Part shown: positions 25,784 to 34,920 of the stretch, one piece after another
Position numbering within the stretch: the stretch's first letter is position 1
Layout: every line of letters starts with the position of its first letter
Assembly (NCBI GenBank): GCA_900319525.1
Contig: ONOU01000024.1
Span: 1 to 43,535 of the forward strand
Direction: 5' to 3'
Length of the DNA: 43,535 nucleotides
Source: an uncultured Prevotellaceae bacterium
GTDB lineage: Bacteria > Bacteroidota > Bacteroidia > Bacteroidales > Muribaculaceae
Made by a program: the position numbers and the translations under genes
The notes under the pieces: generated by a model
The model's input: only the letters and a program-made list of their open reading frames with translations
What the model was told of the DNA's origin: nothing
Database searches by the model: none

Positions 25784-25823
25784 CTTAGCCCTCACGCTAA
25801 GCCGCCAAGGCGCTAAGTTTTTT
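25784..25823. repeat. CTAAG-type intergenic repeat
   Basis: CTTAGC (25784-25789) pairs with GCTAAG (25796-25801), followed by GCCGCCAAGGCGCTAAG and six T. It resembles a short dispersed repeat found after genes and may help end ybjQ transcription. Confidence 0.4.
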
Positions 25824-25828
25824 CAAAT

Positions 25829-25877
25829 AAGCCCTGTGTTTGCTCGGTCAAAGTCAAACATGGGGCTTGTCTCGTTT
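25829..25877. terminator. Bidirectional terminator between ybjQ-like and fic genes
   Basis: AAGCCCTGTGTTTG (25829-25842) pairs along all 14 positions with 25855-25868 (two G-T pairs), followed by a T-run. It sits between convergent genes. Confidence 0.75.
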
Positions 25878-25880
25878 TTA

Positions 25881-26699
25881 TCAGAAGAACAGCATGGTTC
25901 GGCTGTTGTTTTTCTTCTGGTTGAGCGCATCCTGCATCTGCTTGACTGCTGCCTGAAAGAAAAACGCTATCAGGTGTTCATCGGTGCCCTCGGTCCGTTT
26001 GGCTTTGAGGGCGCTGATGTACTGCTGGCGGTCCTCTTTAAGGATGATAAGTTCTGGCAGTTGATGTTTCAACAGGATAAAGTTGGACAACAAGCGTCCC
26101 GTGCGCCCGTTCCCGTCACGGAACGGGTGCAGATACTCATAGAAGCCATGAAAGCGCGCCGCCAACACCATCGGATGAATATTGCCATCGGCCATCGCTC
26201 TTGCCGTCGATTCCATGAGGCGCGGCACTTGTGCAATCAGTTTCTCATGGTCGCCAAACACCGTGTCACCTGCCGCCATATCCACCGTAGTAAACTCGCC
26301 AGGCACTGCTCCAGGTACCCGAAAAGGTAAAGTATTGAGTGTAACCAGACGATTCAGCGTCTTCATCAGCTCCACATCGAAGGGATGGTCCAAGTGGTCA
26401 TGCATCCACTCATAGGCCTTGAAGTGGTCGGCCATCTCCTGACATTCCAGCAGCGTCTTGCCCACGGGATAGTAGCCTAGACCCTGCTCAAACAGCTCAC
26501 GCGTGTCATCGACCGAGAACGAGGAACCCTCGATGCCGCAACTATGGCATGAGAAGATAACCTCGGAGTGCTTACGGAACTCCAAGTCGCCCATCGGCTT
26601 CGCGATTCGGTCCAGGTAATCCCCGGCCAGCTGGTCATATTGCTTTATCTCTTGCTCAAACATCGCCTTAAAAAGTGTTGCTATCTGGCCTTGCGGCAT
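25881..26699 (-). CDS. Fic family protein (class II-type)
   Basis: 272 residues with the complete Fic motif HPFRDGNGRTGR (191-202), including the catalytic His191 and the phosphate-binding Asn/Arg. Most such proteins move AMP or another nucleotide monophosphate onto Ser/Thr/Tyr of a target; some remove it. A candidate inhibitory helix is seen at S53-CGI-E57-G58, fitting (S/T)xxxE(G/N) with the glutamate that blocks ATP, as in class II Fic proteins. This implies self-inhibition. No antitoxin gene is adjacent. The start is ATG 26699, 33 bp after the end of the GH31 gene, and it may be co-transcribed with it. The target is unknown. Confidence 0.92.
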   Translation of the reverse strand: MPQGQIATLFKAMFEQEIKQYDQLAGDYLDRIAKPMGDLEFRKHSEVIFSCHSCGIEGSSFSVDDTRELFEQGLGYYPVGKTLLECQEMADHFKAYEWMHDHLDHPFDVELMKTLNRLVTLNTLPFRVPGAVPGEFTTVDMAAGDTVFGDHEKLIAQVPRLMESTARAMADGNIHPMVLAARFHGFYEYLHPFRDGNGRTGRLLSNFILLKHQLPELIILKEDRQQYISALKAKRTEGTDEHLIAFFFQAAVKQMQDALNQKKNNSRTMLFF

Positions 26700-26732
26700 T
26701 TGTATTTATTGCGTTTGTTGTTTTCCTGTTTT

Positions 26733-29105
26733 CTATTTGGTGATTTCGACGATGGTCGTTGCGGTAACATCAGGGATGGTGACGGGGATGGTGAGCGTGC
26801 GGGTGCGCTTGTCATAGGTCACGCCCTTGGCTTTCTTGCCGTTGATTTTCACCTTACCGGGCTTGTTGGTCGCCGGGATAATGATACGGTACTGCTTGCT
26901 GGGGGCGTCACCCTCGATGTTGCCGCGGCCCTGTATGGTGATATAGTTGGTGCGGCCCTGGGGCGTCGCGATGAACTGAATCAGGCGGTGCTTGTCTCTG
27001 GTCAGCGTACCCGTCGAGTGCAGGTCGTCGTCAAACAGCGTGTAGGTCGAGGGATGCTCGCTAGAATAGTAAACGATGTCCAGGCTGTCAGGATTGTAGT
27101 CACCCACGTTCTGCATCTCGTAGCTCGCCTGCGGGATGAAGGCGCCCGCACGGGCGAACAGCGGCAGCACCTCGATGGGCGCATCGTAGTTGATGGTCGT
27201 GTGACCCTGATAGGAGTTCTCAGGATGGTTGATATCTACCCAGGTGCCGTCGGGGAAGGTGATCTCGCGGCTTACGGCACCTTGCTGCATCACGGGAGCC
27301 ACCATCACATCGCGGCCCCACAGGTACTGGTCGTTGATGTGGTCATAACGGGCGAAATTCATGTCGTCCTCATACATGCCCAGCGGACGCACCAGGGGCA
27401 GTCCGTTCCAGGCGTTGTCATAGGCCAGCGTATAGTTGTAAGGAAGCCACTTGTAGCGCTCCTTGATGATGCGCAGCGTGAGGTCGCCGAATTCCTTGTA
27501 ATTATAGGGCTCGGCATGATAGGTCGAGTGGGTGCGCAGCATGGGCGAGAACAGGCCCAGCTGCAACCAGCGGATGTAGAGTTCGCCGTCACGTTTGTTA
27601 GCGGGATCAACCGCAAAGCCGCCCACGTCATGCGACATGTAGCCCAGACCGCTCAGGCCCGCATTGAGCATGATGGTGACCTGAGGCTGCAGGCCGCCCC
27701 ACGAGCGGGACACGTCGGTGGACCAGGGGAAGACCGAGTAGCGCTGCAGGCCAGCCGTGCCGGCGCGCATCATCACCATCGGGCGACGGTCGGGGTACTC
27801 CTGCTTGAACATGTCATAGATGATCTTGCTCCACTCGTTGCCGTAGTAGTTGTGGTATTGCTCGGCGGTCAAGCCGTTCCAGTGGCGGATCTCGAGCGGG
27901 TGCTTCTCGGGCTCGCCCAGGTCGCCCCACCAGCCGGTCACGCCCTCGTCGGTGAGCTGCTTATAGCGGCCCCGCAGCCACTGGCGCGTGGCGGGGTTGG
28001 ATACGTCAAACATGCCGCCCTGCCCTACCCAGATGGTCACCGTGTGGGTCGTGTCGGTGCCGTCGGTCTTGCAGAAGATGCCCTGGGGGTCCAGCAAGCG
28101 GTAATTGTCGATGGCGCGGCCGTTAGTGAGCACATAGGGTTGTGAGATGGTCACCACGTTGACGCCCTGCTGCTTGAAGTCGCTCAGCATCTTGCGGTGG
28201 TCGGGCCACTGCGTCTTGTCCCACTCCAGGCGTCCCATGTCTTCCTCCTTGCCATACCAGTACAGGTCAAACACGATGCCGTCCAGCGGATAGCCCTCGC
28301 GCTTGAGGGTATCGACCACGCCTTCGCTCTCGCGCTGGTCGCGGTAGCCATACTTGGAGGTGATGTAGCCCAGCGTCCACAGTGGCGGCAACTCCTGGCG
28401 GCCCGTGAGCCACGTGAAGTTCCTGACCACGTTCTCGACACGGCCATTGCCGTTGATGACGTAGTAGGACAGCGGCCCTGGCGACGTGGAGGTGTACTGG
28501 ATCTGTTTGCCCAAAACAAGTGAGGACTTGCAGAAGTCGTCAAAGAAGATGCCGTAGCCCCTGGACGAGATCACCATCGGCATGGTGATGCCCATCAGCC
28601 GGGTGCGCTTCTCGCCCATCTGGTAGCCGTAGTTCTGCGTGTTATAGTTGATGAGCGTGTCACCAGCCAGGTTGAACGAGTAACCCCGCTCGCCAGCGCC
28701 ATAGAACGACTCCTTGCCTGCCGGTATCAACACAACCGATGAAGCGTCGCGGTTGCACTGATCCATAATGTACTGGGTGTCGCGGCATCCCACCATGAGC
28801 ATGCCCAGGGCCCATCTTGCCGTCATGCCACTGGCCGTGCTGATGGTCGTGAACCGGTCGTCAGTGACCACCTTGGCCTCGGGTCGTGCCGCGGGCACGG
28901 GTTTGTCGGTCGCCAGCGAGGGCAGGCGGTTACCGTTCCAGCCGTCGGGCACCACATCCACCCGCAGGATGTCGTCATGCACCGCCGTCACCGTGATGGT
29001 CTGGTGACGCGACGCGTCGTTAATCGTCATCGACTTGGGTTGCCCCATGGCTGCCAGCGCCAGCATGGCCGCAGCAATCAGTATTATCAACCTGTAAACT
29101 CTCAT
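26733..29105 (-). CDS. Glycoside hydrolase family 31 (alpha-glucosidase/alpha-xylosidase type)
   Basis: 790 residues from ATG 29105, with a signal peptide (about 1-22, ALAAMGQ). A galactose-mutarotase-like N-terminal domain (about 25-230) and a TIM barrel (about 245-590) follow. The barrel has FDLYWYGKEEDMG and the nucleophile Asp395 in GWWGDLGEPE, plus a WSTDVSRSWGGL stretch contributing the acid/base aspartate. A C-terminal beta region (~620 onward) includes a DUF5110-like DSLDIVYYSSEHPSTYTLFDDD. It should cut alpha-linked glucose or xylose from oligosaccharides in the periplasm or at the surface. No SusC/SusD pair or other glycosidase lies nearby, so it is not part of a visible polysaccharide utilisation locus. 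A longer frame from 29696 overlaps dnaB and is rejected. Confidence 0.93.
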   Translation of the reverse strand: MRVYRLIILIAAAMLALAAMGQPKSMTINDASRHQTITVTAVHDDILRVDVVPDGWNGNRLPSLATDKPVPAARPEAKVVTDDRFTTISTASGMTARWALGMLMVGCRDTQYIMDQCNRDASSVVLIPAGKESFYGAGERGYSFNLAGDTLINYNTQNYGYQMGEKRTRLMGITMPMVISSRGYGIFFDDFCKSSLVLGKQIQYTSTSPGPLSYYVINGNGRVENVVRNFTWLTGRQELPPLWTLGYITSKYGYRDQRESEGVVDTLKREGYPLDGIVFDLYWYGKEEDMGRLEWDKTQWPDHRKMLSDFKQQGVNVVTISQPYVLTNGRAIDNYRLLDPQGIFCKTDGTDTTHTVTIWVGQGGMFDVSNPATRQWLRGRYKQLTDEGVTGWWGDLGEPEKHPLEIRHWNGLTAEQYHNYYGNEWSKIIYDMFKQEYPDRRPMVMMRAGTAGLQRYSVFPWSTDVSRSWGGLQPQVTIMLNAGLSGLGYMSHDVGGFAVDPANKRDGELYIRWLQLGLFSPMLRTHSTYHAEPYNYKEFGDLTLRIIKERYKWLPYNYTLAYDNAWNGLPLVRPLGMYEDDMNFARYDHINDQYLWGRDVMVAPVMQQGAVSREITFPDGTWVDINHPENSYQGHTTINYDAPIEVLPLFARAGAFIPQASYEMQNVGDYNPDSLDIVYYSSEHPSTYTLFDDDLHSTGTLTRDKHRLIQFIATPQGRTNYITIQGRGNIEGDAPSKQYRIIIPATNKPGKVKINGKKAKGVTYDKRTRTLTIPVTIPDVTATTIVEITK

Positions 29106-29141
29106 CGATTCTATCTGTTTAGGTATAAAAAACTTTGACCA

Positions 29142-29149
29142 CAAAAATA
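29142..29149 (-). promoter_or_regulatory. GH31 -7 promoter box
   Basis: Minus-strand TATTTTTG followed by TGG, about 37 bp before ATG 29105. It could drive both the GH31 and fic genes. Confidence 0.6.
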
Positions 29150-29273
29150 CTATAATTCTCTCACAACCCAACAATAAGCACCCCAAAAAAGCAAATTCCG
29201 CCACTGAAGCGCTTGTAAATATCGTGTAAACAGAATGTACATAACCCCTGCGGGATAGTCCAAAGATTTTCAC

Positions 29274-29281
29274 TACCTTTG
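29274..29281 (+). promoter_or_regulatory. dnaB -7 promoter box
   Basis: TACCTTTG followed by CC, 40 bp before the ATG at 29322. Confidence 0.65.
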
Positions 29282-29321
29282 CCCTCGCAATTTTCGGACA
29301 ACAAATTATTGATGATATATA

Positions 29322-30902
29322 ATGGAAGAATTTGAAACCGGCAAACAGGCGCGGCGCCGCACGCGACCGACACATGAGCCCGAGATAGTAGGCGAATTCG
29401 GCAAACTGCCACCCCAGGAGACCTCGATGGAGGATGCCGTGCTGGGTGCATTGATGCTCGAGAAGGACGCCTATAACGAGGTGTGCGAGATTCTCAAGCC
29501 CGAGTCGTTTTACAACCCGGCGAACCAGAAGATCTATGAGGCCATCCAGTCGCTGGCCGCTGCAGGCAAGCCCATCGACATGCTCACCGTCACCGAGCAG
29601 CTGCGCTCCAACAAGGTGCTGGACGAGGTGGGCGGAGCCATCCGCATCAGTGAGTTGACCGGCATGGTATCGAGTGCCGCCAACGCCGAGTTCCACGCGC
29701 GCATCGTGGCCCAGAAGTACCTCGCCCGCGAGCTCATCAGCTACAGCAGCCAGGTGCAGGCATTGGCCTTTGACGAGTCGGTCGATGTGTATGACCTGAT
29801 GCAGGAGGCCGAGGGCAAGCTGTTTGAAATCTCCAAGAACACCCTCAAGCGCGACGTCATCCCCATCGAGAACGCCGTGCAGGACGCCATCAAGAAGATC
29901 GAGGAGGCCGCCAACCGCGAGAACGGCCTCAGCGGCCTAGAATCAGGCTACCACAAGCTCGACCGCCTCACCAGCGGATGGCAGAACAGCGACCTGATCA
30001 TCATCGCCGCCCGTCCCGCCATGGGTAAAACGGCATTCGTGCTGTCGATGGCCAAGAACATGGCTGTCGATTACAACCACCCAGTCGCCGTGTTCTCGCT
30101 GGAGATGTCCAGCCTGCAGCTCGTCAACCGCTTGATCAGCAACGTCTGCTCGCTAGAAGGAGAAAAAATCAAGAGCGGCCAGCTCACCCAGCCCGAGTGG
30201 GAGAACCTGATGACCCGCACGCGCGCCCTGAGCACCGCCCCGCTGTATATCGACGACACGCCGTCACTGTCCATCTTTGAGTTGAGGACCAAGGCCCGCC
30301 GCCTCGTGCGCGAGCATGGCGTGAAAATCATCATCATCGACTACCTGCAGCTCATGAACGCCACGGGCATGAAGTTTGGCAGCCGCGAGCAGGAGGTGAG
30401 CACCATCTCACGCTCGCTCAAGCAGCTGGCCAAGGAGCTCGACATCCCCATCATCGCCCTGTCGCAGCTCAACCGCAGCGTCGAGACCCGCGCCGCCGAC
30501 GACAAGCTGGGCAAGCGCCCGCAGCTGAGTGACCTGCGTGAGTCGGGTGCCATCGAGCAGGATGCCGACATCGTGTGCTTCATCCACCGTCCCGAGTACT
30601 ACACCCGCTCCAGCGAGGATGCCGAGGGCAACAACATCCGCGGCCTGGCCGAGTTCATCGTCGCCAAGCACCGCAGCGGTGCCACCGACACCATCAACCT
30701 GCACTTCGTGAGCAAGTATGCCCGCTTCGAGAACCAGGGTGAGCAGGACCTGCTGGGCGGCGAAACCACCTACGAGTCCAAGATGAACGCCGGCTCAGCA
30801 TCTCCCGCCGGCAACGCCGCCCCCACGGGCGACGGTTTCACTCCCCCACCCCCCAACGTCGACTTCCTCCGCGACTCCAACGAAACCCCCACCCCCTTTT
30901 AA
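29322..30902 (+). CDS. dnaB: Replicative DNA helicase DnaB
   Basis: Hexameric helicase that unwinds DNA at the fork and loads primase. 526 residues: a short basic N-terminal tail, the DnaB_N domain (about 30-135; PQETSMEDAVLGALML), a linker, then the RecA-like motor with Walker A ARPAMGKTA (230-238), EMSSLQLVNRL, Walker B KIIIIDYLQLM, and the arginine-finger block RESGAIEQDADIVCFIHRP. The C-terminal ~40 residues are Pro/Gly-rich and disordered. There is no intein. It is divergent from the GH31 gene and has its own promoter and terminator. Confidence 0.97.
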   Translation: MEEFETGKQARRRTRPTHEPEIVGEFGKLPPQETSMEDAVLGALMLEKDAYNEVCEILKPESFYNPANQKIYEAIQSLAAAGKPIDMLTVTEQLRSNKVLDEVGGAIRISELTGMVSSAANAEFHARIVAQKYLARELISYSSQVQALAFDESVDVYDLMQEAEGKLFEISKNTLKRDVIPIENAVQDAIKKIEEAANRENGLSGLESGYHKLDRLTSGWQNSDLIIIAARPAMGKTAFVLSMAKNMAVDYNHPVAVFSLEMSSLQLVNRLISNVCSLEGEKIKSGQLTQPEWENLMTRTRALSTAPLYIDDTPSLSIFELRTKARRLVREHGVKIIIIDYLQLMNATGMKFGSREQEVSTISRSLKQLAKELDIPIIALSQLNRSVETRAADDKLGKRPQLSDLRESGAIEQDADIVCFIHRPEYYTRSSEDAEGNNIRGLAEFIVAKHRSGATDTINLHFVSKYARFENQGEQDLLGGETTYESKMNAGSASPAGNAAPTGDGFTPPPPNVDFLRDSNETPTPF

Positions 30903-30914
30903 AGGAATCTAAAA

Positions 30915-30957
30915 TCCCTGGATAATCTAGAATATCTAAAACATCTAGGGACTTTTA
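30915..30957 (+). terminator. Intrinsic terminator after dnaB
   Basis: TCCCTGGAT (30915-30923) pairs with ATCTAGGGA (30943-30951) including one G-T pair, followed by CTTTTATC. Confidence 0.55.
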
Positions 30958-30971
30958 TCAAGAGTTTTTAC

Positions 30972-30979
30972 TATTTTTG
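30972..30979 (+). promoter_or_regulatory. -7 promoter box of M13 peptidase gene
   Basis: TATTTTTG followed by CGGG, 54 nt before ATG 31034. Confidence 0.65.
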
Positions 30980-31033
30980 CGGGTTGGAATCATTGACTAA
31001 ACCGATTAACCTAGATATTTTTTATTAGTAACA

Positions 31034-33058
31034 ATGAAGAAAATGTTATTAGCAATGGCCATTATGATGGCTGCCGTGCCTGGTGTGAAGGCACAAGTGA
31101 CACACGGCGTGAACCGCGCCGACATGGACCTGAGCGTGAAGCCGGGTGAGGATTTCTATGAGTATGCCGGTGGTGGCTGGATGAAGGCCAATCCGCTGAG
31201 CAAGCACCCGGAGTATTCGAGCTACGGCGTGTTTAACGTGCTCGCCGAGGAGAACGAGAACCGCCTGCGTGACATGTTCCTGGAACTGGGCAAGACCCAG
31301 CACAAGATGGGCTCCGTTGACCAGAAGGTTGCCGACCTGTACAAGATGGCAATGGACAGCGACCGCCTGAACCGTGAGGGCGCACAGCCCCTGATGGCCG
31401 ACCTGGCCAAGATCAAGGCTTTCAAGAAGAAGGACCTGACGAATTTCCTGGCCGACCAGCACCTGAAGATCGGCAACCCGTTCTTTGGCATCGGTGTGGA
31501 GACCGACCTCAAGAACAGTGACATGAACGTGATGTGGCTCGAAGCCGGTACCAGCGGCCTGCCTGACAGGGACTACTACCTGAACACCGACGCCGACAGC
31601 AAGAAGATCCAGCAGGCCTACAAGAACTTCCTGACGAAGATGTTCCAGCTTGCCGGTTACAGCAAGAAGGAAGCCGGTCGCGCCAGCAAGACTATCTATG
31701 ACATCGAGTACAAGTTTGCCCAGGCCAAGATGGACCGCGCCGAGGCCCGCGACTACAACAAGCTGTACAACGTGCGCACCCTGGCCCAGCTGCAGGCCGA
31801 CTATCCCGCCATCAACTGGAAGGAATACTTCAAGCTCATGGGCACTCCCACCGTGGAATGGGTTATCCTGACCGAGCCCAAGGTGATGGCCGTGGCCAAC
31901 GACCTGATGGGCAAGCTCAGCGAACAGCAGATGCGCGACTACATGGCCGGCATCCTGATTCGCGGTGCCAGCAACTACCTGAGTGATGAGTTTGGCGAGA
32001 CCTCGTTTGACTTCTACGGCCGCATGCTGAGCGGACAGAAGGAGCGTCGTCCCCGCTGGAAACGCGCCCTGGGCTTCCCCAACAGCCTGCTGGGCGAGGC
32101 CGTCGGCGAGATTTACGTGAGCAAGTACTTTGCCCACGGCAGCAAGGAGAAGATGTTGAAGCTCATCGGCGAACTGCGCAAATCACTGGCCGCCCACATC
32201 GCCAGCCTGACCTGGATGAGCGAGCAGACCAAGATCAACGCCCTGGTGAAGCTCAACGCCTTCACCGTCAAGATCGGTTATCCCGACAAGTGGCGCGACT
32301 ACAGCGGCCTGCAGGTTGACCCCAGCAAGAGCCTGTATGACAACATCAAGGCCGCCAGCCTGTATGAGACCCGCCGCAACCTGGACAAGATGGGCAAGCC
32401 CGTTGACCGCGACGAGTGGGGCATGACACCGCAAACGGTGAACGCCTACTACAACCCCACGACCAACGAGATCTGCTTCCCCGCCGCCATCCTGCAACCT
32501 CCCTTCTTTGACGTGGAGGCCGACGATGCCACCAACTTTGGTGCCATCGGCGTGGTGATTGGCCACGAGATGACCCACGGCTTTGACGACCAGGGCCGCA
32601 TGTTTGACCAGTATGGCAACATGACCGACTGGTGGACCGAGGAGGACAGCGAGAAGTTCCAAGCCGCTGCCGAGAAGCTCGCCGCACAGTTCGACCAGAT
32701 CATCGTCGTGAAGGACCAGCACGCCAACGGCCACCTGACCCTGGGCGAGAACATCGCCGACCAGGGTGGTCTGCGCATCGCCTATGACGCCTTCAAGACC
32801 ACGCAGCAGTATCGCGACGGCAAGAAGATTGACGGCTTCACCCCCGCCCAGCGCTTCTACCTGAGCTATGGCCGCATCTGGGCCGACAACATGACCGAGG
32901 AAGCCATCTTCCAGCAGACCAAGAGCGATCCTCACTCGATTGGCCGCTACCGCGTGAACGCCACGCTGAGGAACATCGACACCTTCTTTGACGCCTTCGG
33001 CATCAAGGCCGGTGAGAAGATGTGGCTCGATCCCGCCGACCGCGCCATCATCTGGTAA
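31034..33058 (+). CDS. M13 family zinc metallopeptidase
   Basis: 674 residues, family length (neprilysin/PepO type). A signal peptide (about 1-21, VPGVKAQ) indicates export. The M13 N-terminal domain begins with MDLSVKPGEDFYEYAGGGWM. The catalytic domain has a VNAYYNP substrate-binding block, the zinc motif HEMTH (His511, Glu512, His515) in VIGHEMTHGFDDQG, and the third ligand Glu572 in GENIADQGG. A C-terminal block with DPHSIGRYRVNATLRN holds the conserved active-site arginine. It probably degrades oligopeptides in the periplasm. It is monocistronic. Confidence 0.95.
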   Translation: MKKMLLAMAIMMAAVPGVKAQVTHGVNRADMDLSVKPGEDFYEYAGGGWMKANPLSKHPEYSSYGVFNVLAEENENRLRDMFLELGKTQHKMGSVDQKVADLYKMAMDSDRLNREGAQPLMADLAKIKAFKKKDLTNFLADQHLKIGNPFFGIGVETDLKNSDMNVMWLEAGTSGLPDRDYYLNTDADSKKIQQAYKNFLTKMFQLAGYSKKEAGRASKTIYDIEYKFAQAKMDRAEARDYNKLYNVRTLAQLQADYPAINWKEYFKLMGTPTVEWVILTEPKVMAVANDLMGKLSEQQMRDYMAGILIRGASNYLSDEFGETSFDFYGRMLSGQKERRPRWKRALGFPNSLLGEAVGEIYVSKYFAHGSKEKMLKLIGELRKSLAAHIASLTWMSEQTKINALVKLNAFTVKIGYPDKWRDYSGLQVDPSKSLYDNIKAASLYETRRNLDKMGKPVDRDEWGMTPQTVNAYYNPTTNEICFPAAILQPPFFDVEADDATNFGAIGVVIGHEMTHGFDDQGRMFDQYGNMTDWWTEEDSEKFQAAAEKLAAQFDQIIVVKDQHANGHLTLGENIADQGGLRIAYDAFKTTQQYRDGKKIDGFTPAQRFYLSYGRIWADNMTEEAIFQQTKSDPHSIGRYRVNATLRNIDTFFDAFGIKAGEKMWLDPADRAIIW

Positions 33059-33080
33059 ACCAACTTCCACCTTTACAACA

Positions 33081-33116
33081 CGAGCCCGCAGCATGAAGTT
33101 GCGGGCTCGCGTTTTT
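33081..33116. terminator. Strong intrinsic terminator
   Basis: CGAGCCCGCA (33081-33090) pairs perfectly with 33100-33109, followed by CGTTTTT. It lies between the convergent M13 peptidase and tatD genes. Confidence 0.85.
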
Positions 33117-33140
33117 CCATATAATAAGAAGCTATAGGTG

Positions 33141-33911
33141 CTATAGGTGGAGGTTGAACAGTTGCTGCGCGTTGCGGTCGGTGGCGGCGCTGACCTCCTC
33201 GGGAGTGACGCCCAGCGAGCGGGCGATGAAGTCGTTGATGTGGGGGATATAGGCGCTCTCGTTGCGCTTGCCGCGATGTGGCACGGGGGTCAGGTAGGGG
33301 GCGTCGGTTTCGATCAGCAGGCGATCGAGGCCAATGGCGGGCAACAGCTGGGGAACTATGCTCTTCTTGAACGTGACCACACCGTTCACACCGAAGTAGA
33401 AGTCACCGCGCTGGCGGACGCGCTCAACATCGGCCGGTGTCTCGGCAAAGCAATGGAACACGCCTTGCGGCACCGGGCAATCCAGATGATCGATGACATC
33501 GAGGATGTCGTCGAGCGCCTCACGGCAATGGATGATGAAAGGCACGCCCAGCTCATGGCACCAGTGCAGCTGGATGTCGAGAGCCCGCTTTTGCTGCTCA
33601 CGCCATGTCTTGTCCCAATACAGGTCGATGCCTATCTCGCCAATGGCCACGACAGGATACTGGTCGAGCATGGGGCGCATCTTGCCCAACACGTCAAGGT
33701 AGTCGTCGTGAACGTCCTCGGGGTGCAAGCCCAAGGCCATCGAGATGTAATCAGGATAGCGTTCATGCAATGCCACAACGCTAGGGATACTCTCCAGGTT
33801 CTCGTTAGGCAGGATGATGTGCCTCACGCCCGCCGCACGCGCCCTGGCGACGACCTCGTCACGATCCTCGTCAAAGGCGTCGCAATAAATATGGCTATGG
33901 CTATCTATCAT
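33141..33911 (-). CDS. tatD: TatD family metal-dependent hydrolase
   Basis: 256 residues of the amidohydrolase-type TIM barrel: the metal-binding HSH in MIDSHSHIY, the acidic GEIGIDLYW, FIIHCREA, VFHCF, and the C-terminal IETDAPYLTPVPHRGKRNES block. TatD proteins are Mg-dependent DNases (3'-5' exonuclease, linked to repair and DNA turnover); the older tie to protein export is only genetic. It begins 2 nt after the stop of the prenyl synthase, so it is the last gene of a four-gene operon starting at 35891. Confidence 0.93.
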   Translation of the reverse strand: MIDSHSHIYCDAFDEDRDEVVARARAAGVRHIILPNENLESIPSVVALHERYPDYISMALGLHPEDVHDDYLDVLGKMRPMLDQYPVVAIGEIGIDLYWDKTWREQQKRALDIQLHWCHELGVPFIIHCREALDDILDVIDHLDCPVPQGVFHCFAETPADVERVRQRGDFYFGVNGVVTFKKSIVPQLLPAIGLDRLLIETDAPYLTPVPHRGKRNESAYIPHINDFIARSLGVTPEEVSAATDRNAQQLFNLHL

Positions 33912-33913
33912 TG

Positions 33914-34879
33914 TCAGAAAGTTCTGCCTGACAGCCTATTTGCTAAGCCTATGAAGGCATTTTTGGCTTCGTCGGGAATGTTTGCTTGGTTGAAGGCGGC
34001 AATGGCCAGGTCGTTGTAATGGGCGATGGCATCCTCGGCCAGCTGGCGGACACCCAAGCGCTCATAGAGGGCCGTCACGCCGGCTACCTTGTTGTCGCGG
34101 GTGGCATAGGGGTCGTTGAGCCAGTGGCGCAGTTCGTCGGCATCATCGCCCTGAGCAAGCTGCATGGCGTTGATAAGCAAAAAAGTCTTCTTGTTGTTCA
34201 TGATGTCGCCGCCGATCTCTTTGCCGAAGGTAACAGGATCGCCCCACACGTCAAGCACATCGTCCCGCAGCTGGAATGCCAGTCCCATGTTCACACCTGC
34301 CTGATACAGCAGGTCGGCCTGCTGGTCATCGGCCCCGGCGATCAGGGCACCAGTCTTGAGGGCACAGCCCAGCAGCACAGACGTCTTGAGGCGTATCATG
34401 TTGACGTATTCATCAACGGTGACATCACTGCGGTTCTCATAATCCATGTCCCACTGCTGGCCCTCGTAGATCTCGATGGCCGTCTTGTTGAACAGGTCCA
34501 TCACGGGCCAATTGGCGCAACGGACAATATACTGTGTGGCAATGGTGAGCATCGTGTCGCCACTCAAGATGGCGGTATTGTCGTTCCAGCGGCGATGCAC
34601 GGTGGTCTTGCCACGGCGCACATCGGCATTGTCCATCACGTCGTCGTGCAACAGGGTGAAATTATGGAACATCTCGATGCCCAAAGCGGCATTCAGCGCC
34701 AGCGATGAGTCACCCCCAAACGCATCACACGCCATCAGCGTGAGCACGGGACGGACGCGCTTGCCTCCCAAGGCCATGTGATACTCTATGGGTGCATAAA
34801 GCTGCCGTGGAGCGTCAGGATAAGGGATAGCGGCAATCGCCTGATTGATTGTATCCAGATAATCTTGGAATGTTTTCAT
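33914..34879 (-). CDS. All-trans polyprenyl diphosphate synthase
   Basis: Adds isopentenyl diphosphate units to an allylic primer. 321 residues from ATG 34879; a longer frame to 34909 adds ten residues that look like upstream sequence. Motifs are GGKRVRP for diphosphate binding (39-45), the first Asp-rich motif LLHDDVMDNAD (Asp79, Asp80, Asp83) followed by RRG, and the second QLRDDVLDVWGD (about 207-218). The fold and length fit geranylgeranyl- to octaprenyl-type enzymes; chain length cannot be read reliably. It may feed menaquinone side chains used by menA (3451-4356), which is inference. Confidence 0.9.
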   Translation of the reverse strand: MKTFQDYLDTINQAIAAIPYPDAPRQLYAPIEYHMALGGKRVRPVLTLMACDAFGGDSSLALNAALGIEMFHNFTLLHDDVMDNADVRRGKTTVHRRWNDNTAILSGDTMLTIATQYIVRCANWPVMDLFNKTAIEIYEGQQWDMDYENRSDVTVDEYVNMIRLKTSVLLGCALKTGALIAGADDQQADLLYQAGVNMGLAFQLRDDVLDVWGDPVTFGKEIGGDIMNNKKTFLLINAMQLAQGDDADELRHWLNDPYATRDNKVAGVTALYERLGVRQLAEDAIAHYNDLAIAAFNQANIPDEAKNAFIGLANRLSGRTF

Positions 34880-34920
34880 ATTCTTTTGAGTTTTTTGGGG
34901 CCAGGCCATGGTTTGGCCGG

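Noticed and set aside
26568-28145. 525-codon open frame on the plus strand opposite GH31
   Set aside because: It is antisense to a clear GH31 gene. Long mirror frames arise from GC-rich third positions, and its translation is Val/Gly/Ala-rich without motifs.
26733-29696. Extended 987-codon version of the GH31 frame
   Set aside because: The extra N-terminus overlaps dnaB and the divergent promoters; the signal peptide starts at 29105.
31049-33094. Two long minus-strand frames over the M13 peptidase
   Set aside because: Shadows of a convincing M13 peptidase with signal peptide and HEMTH.
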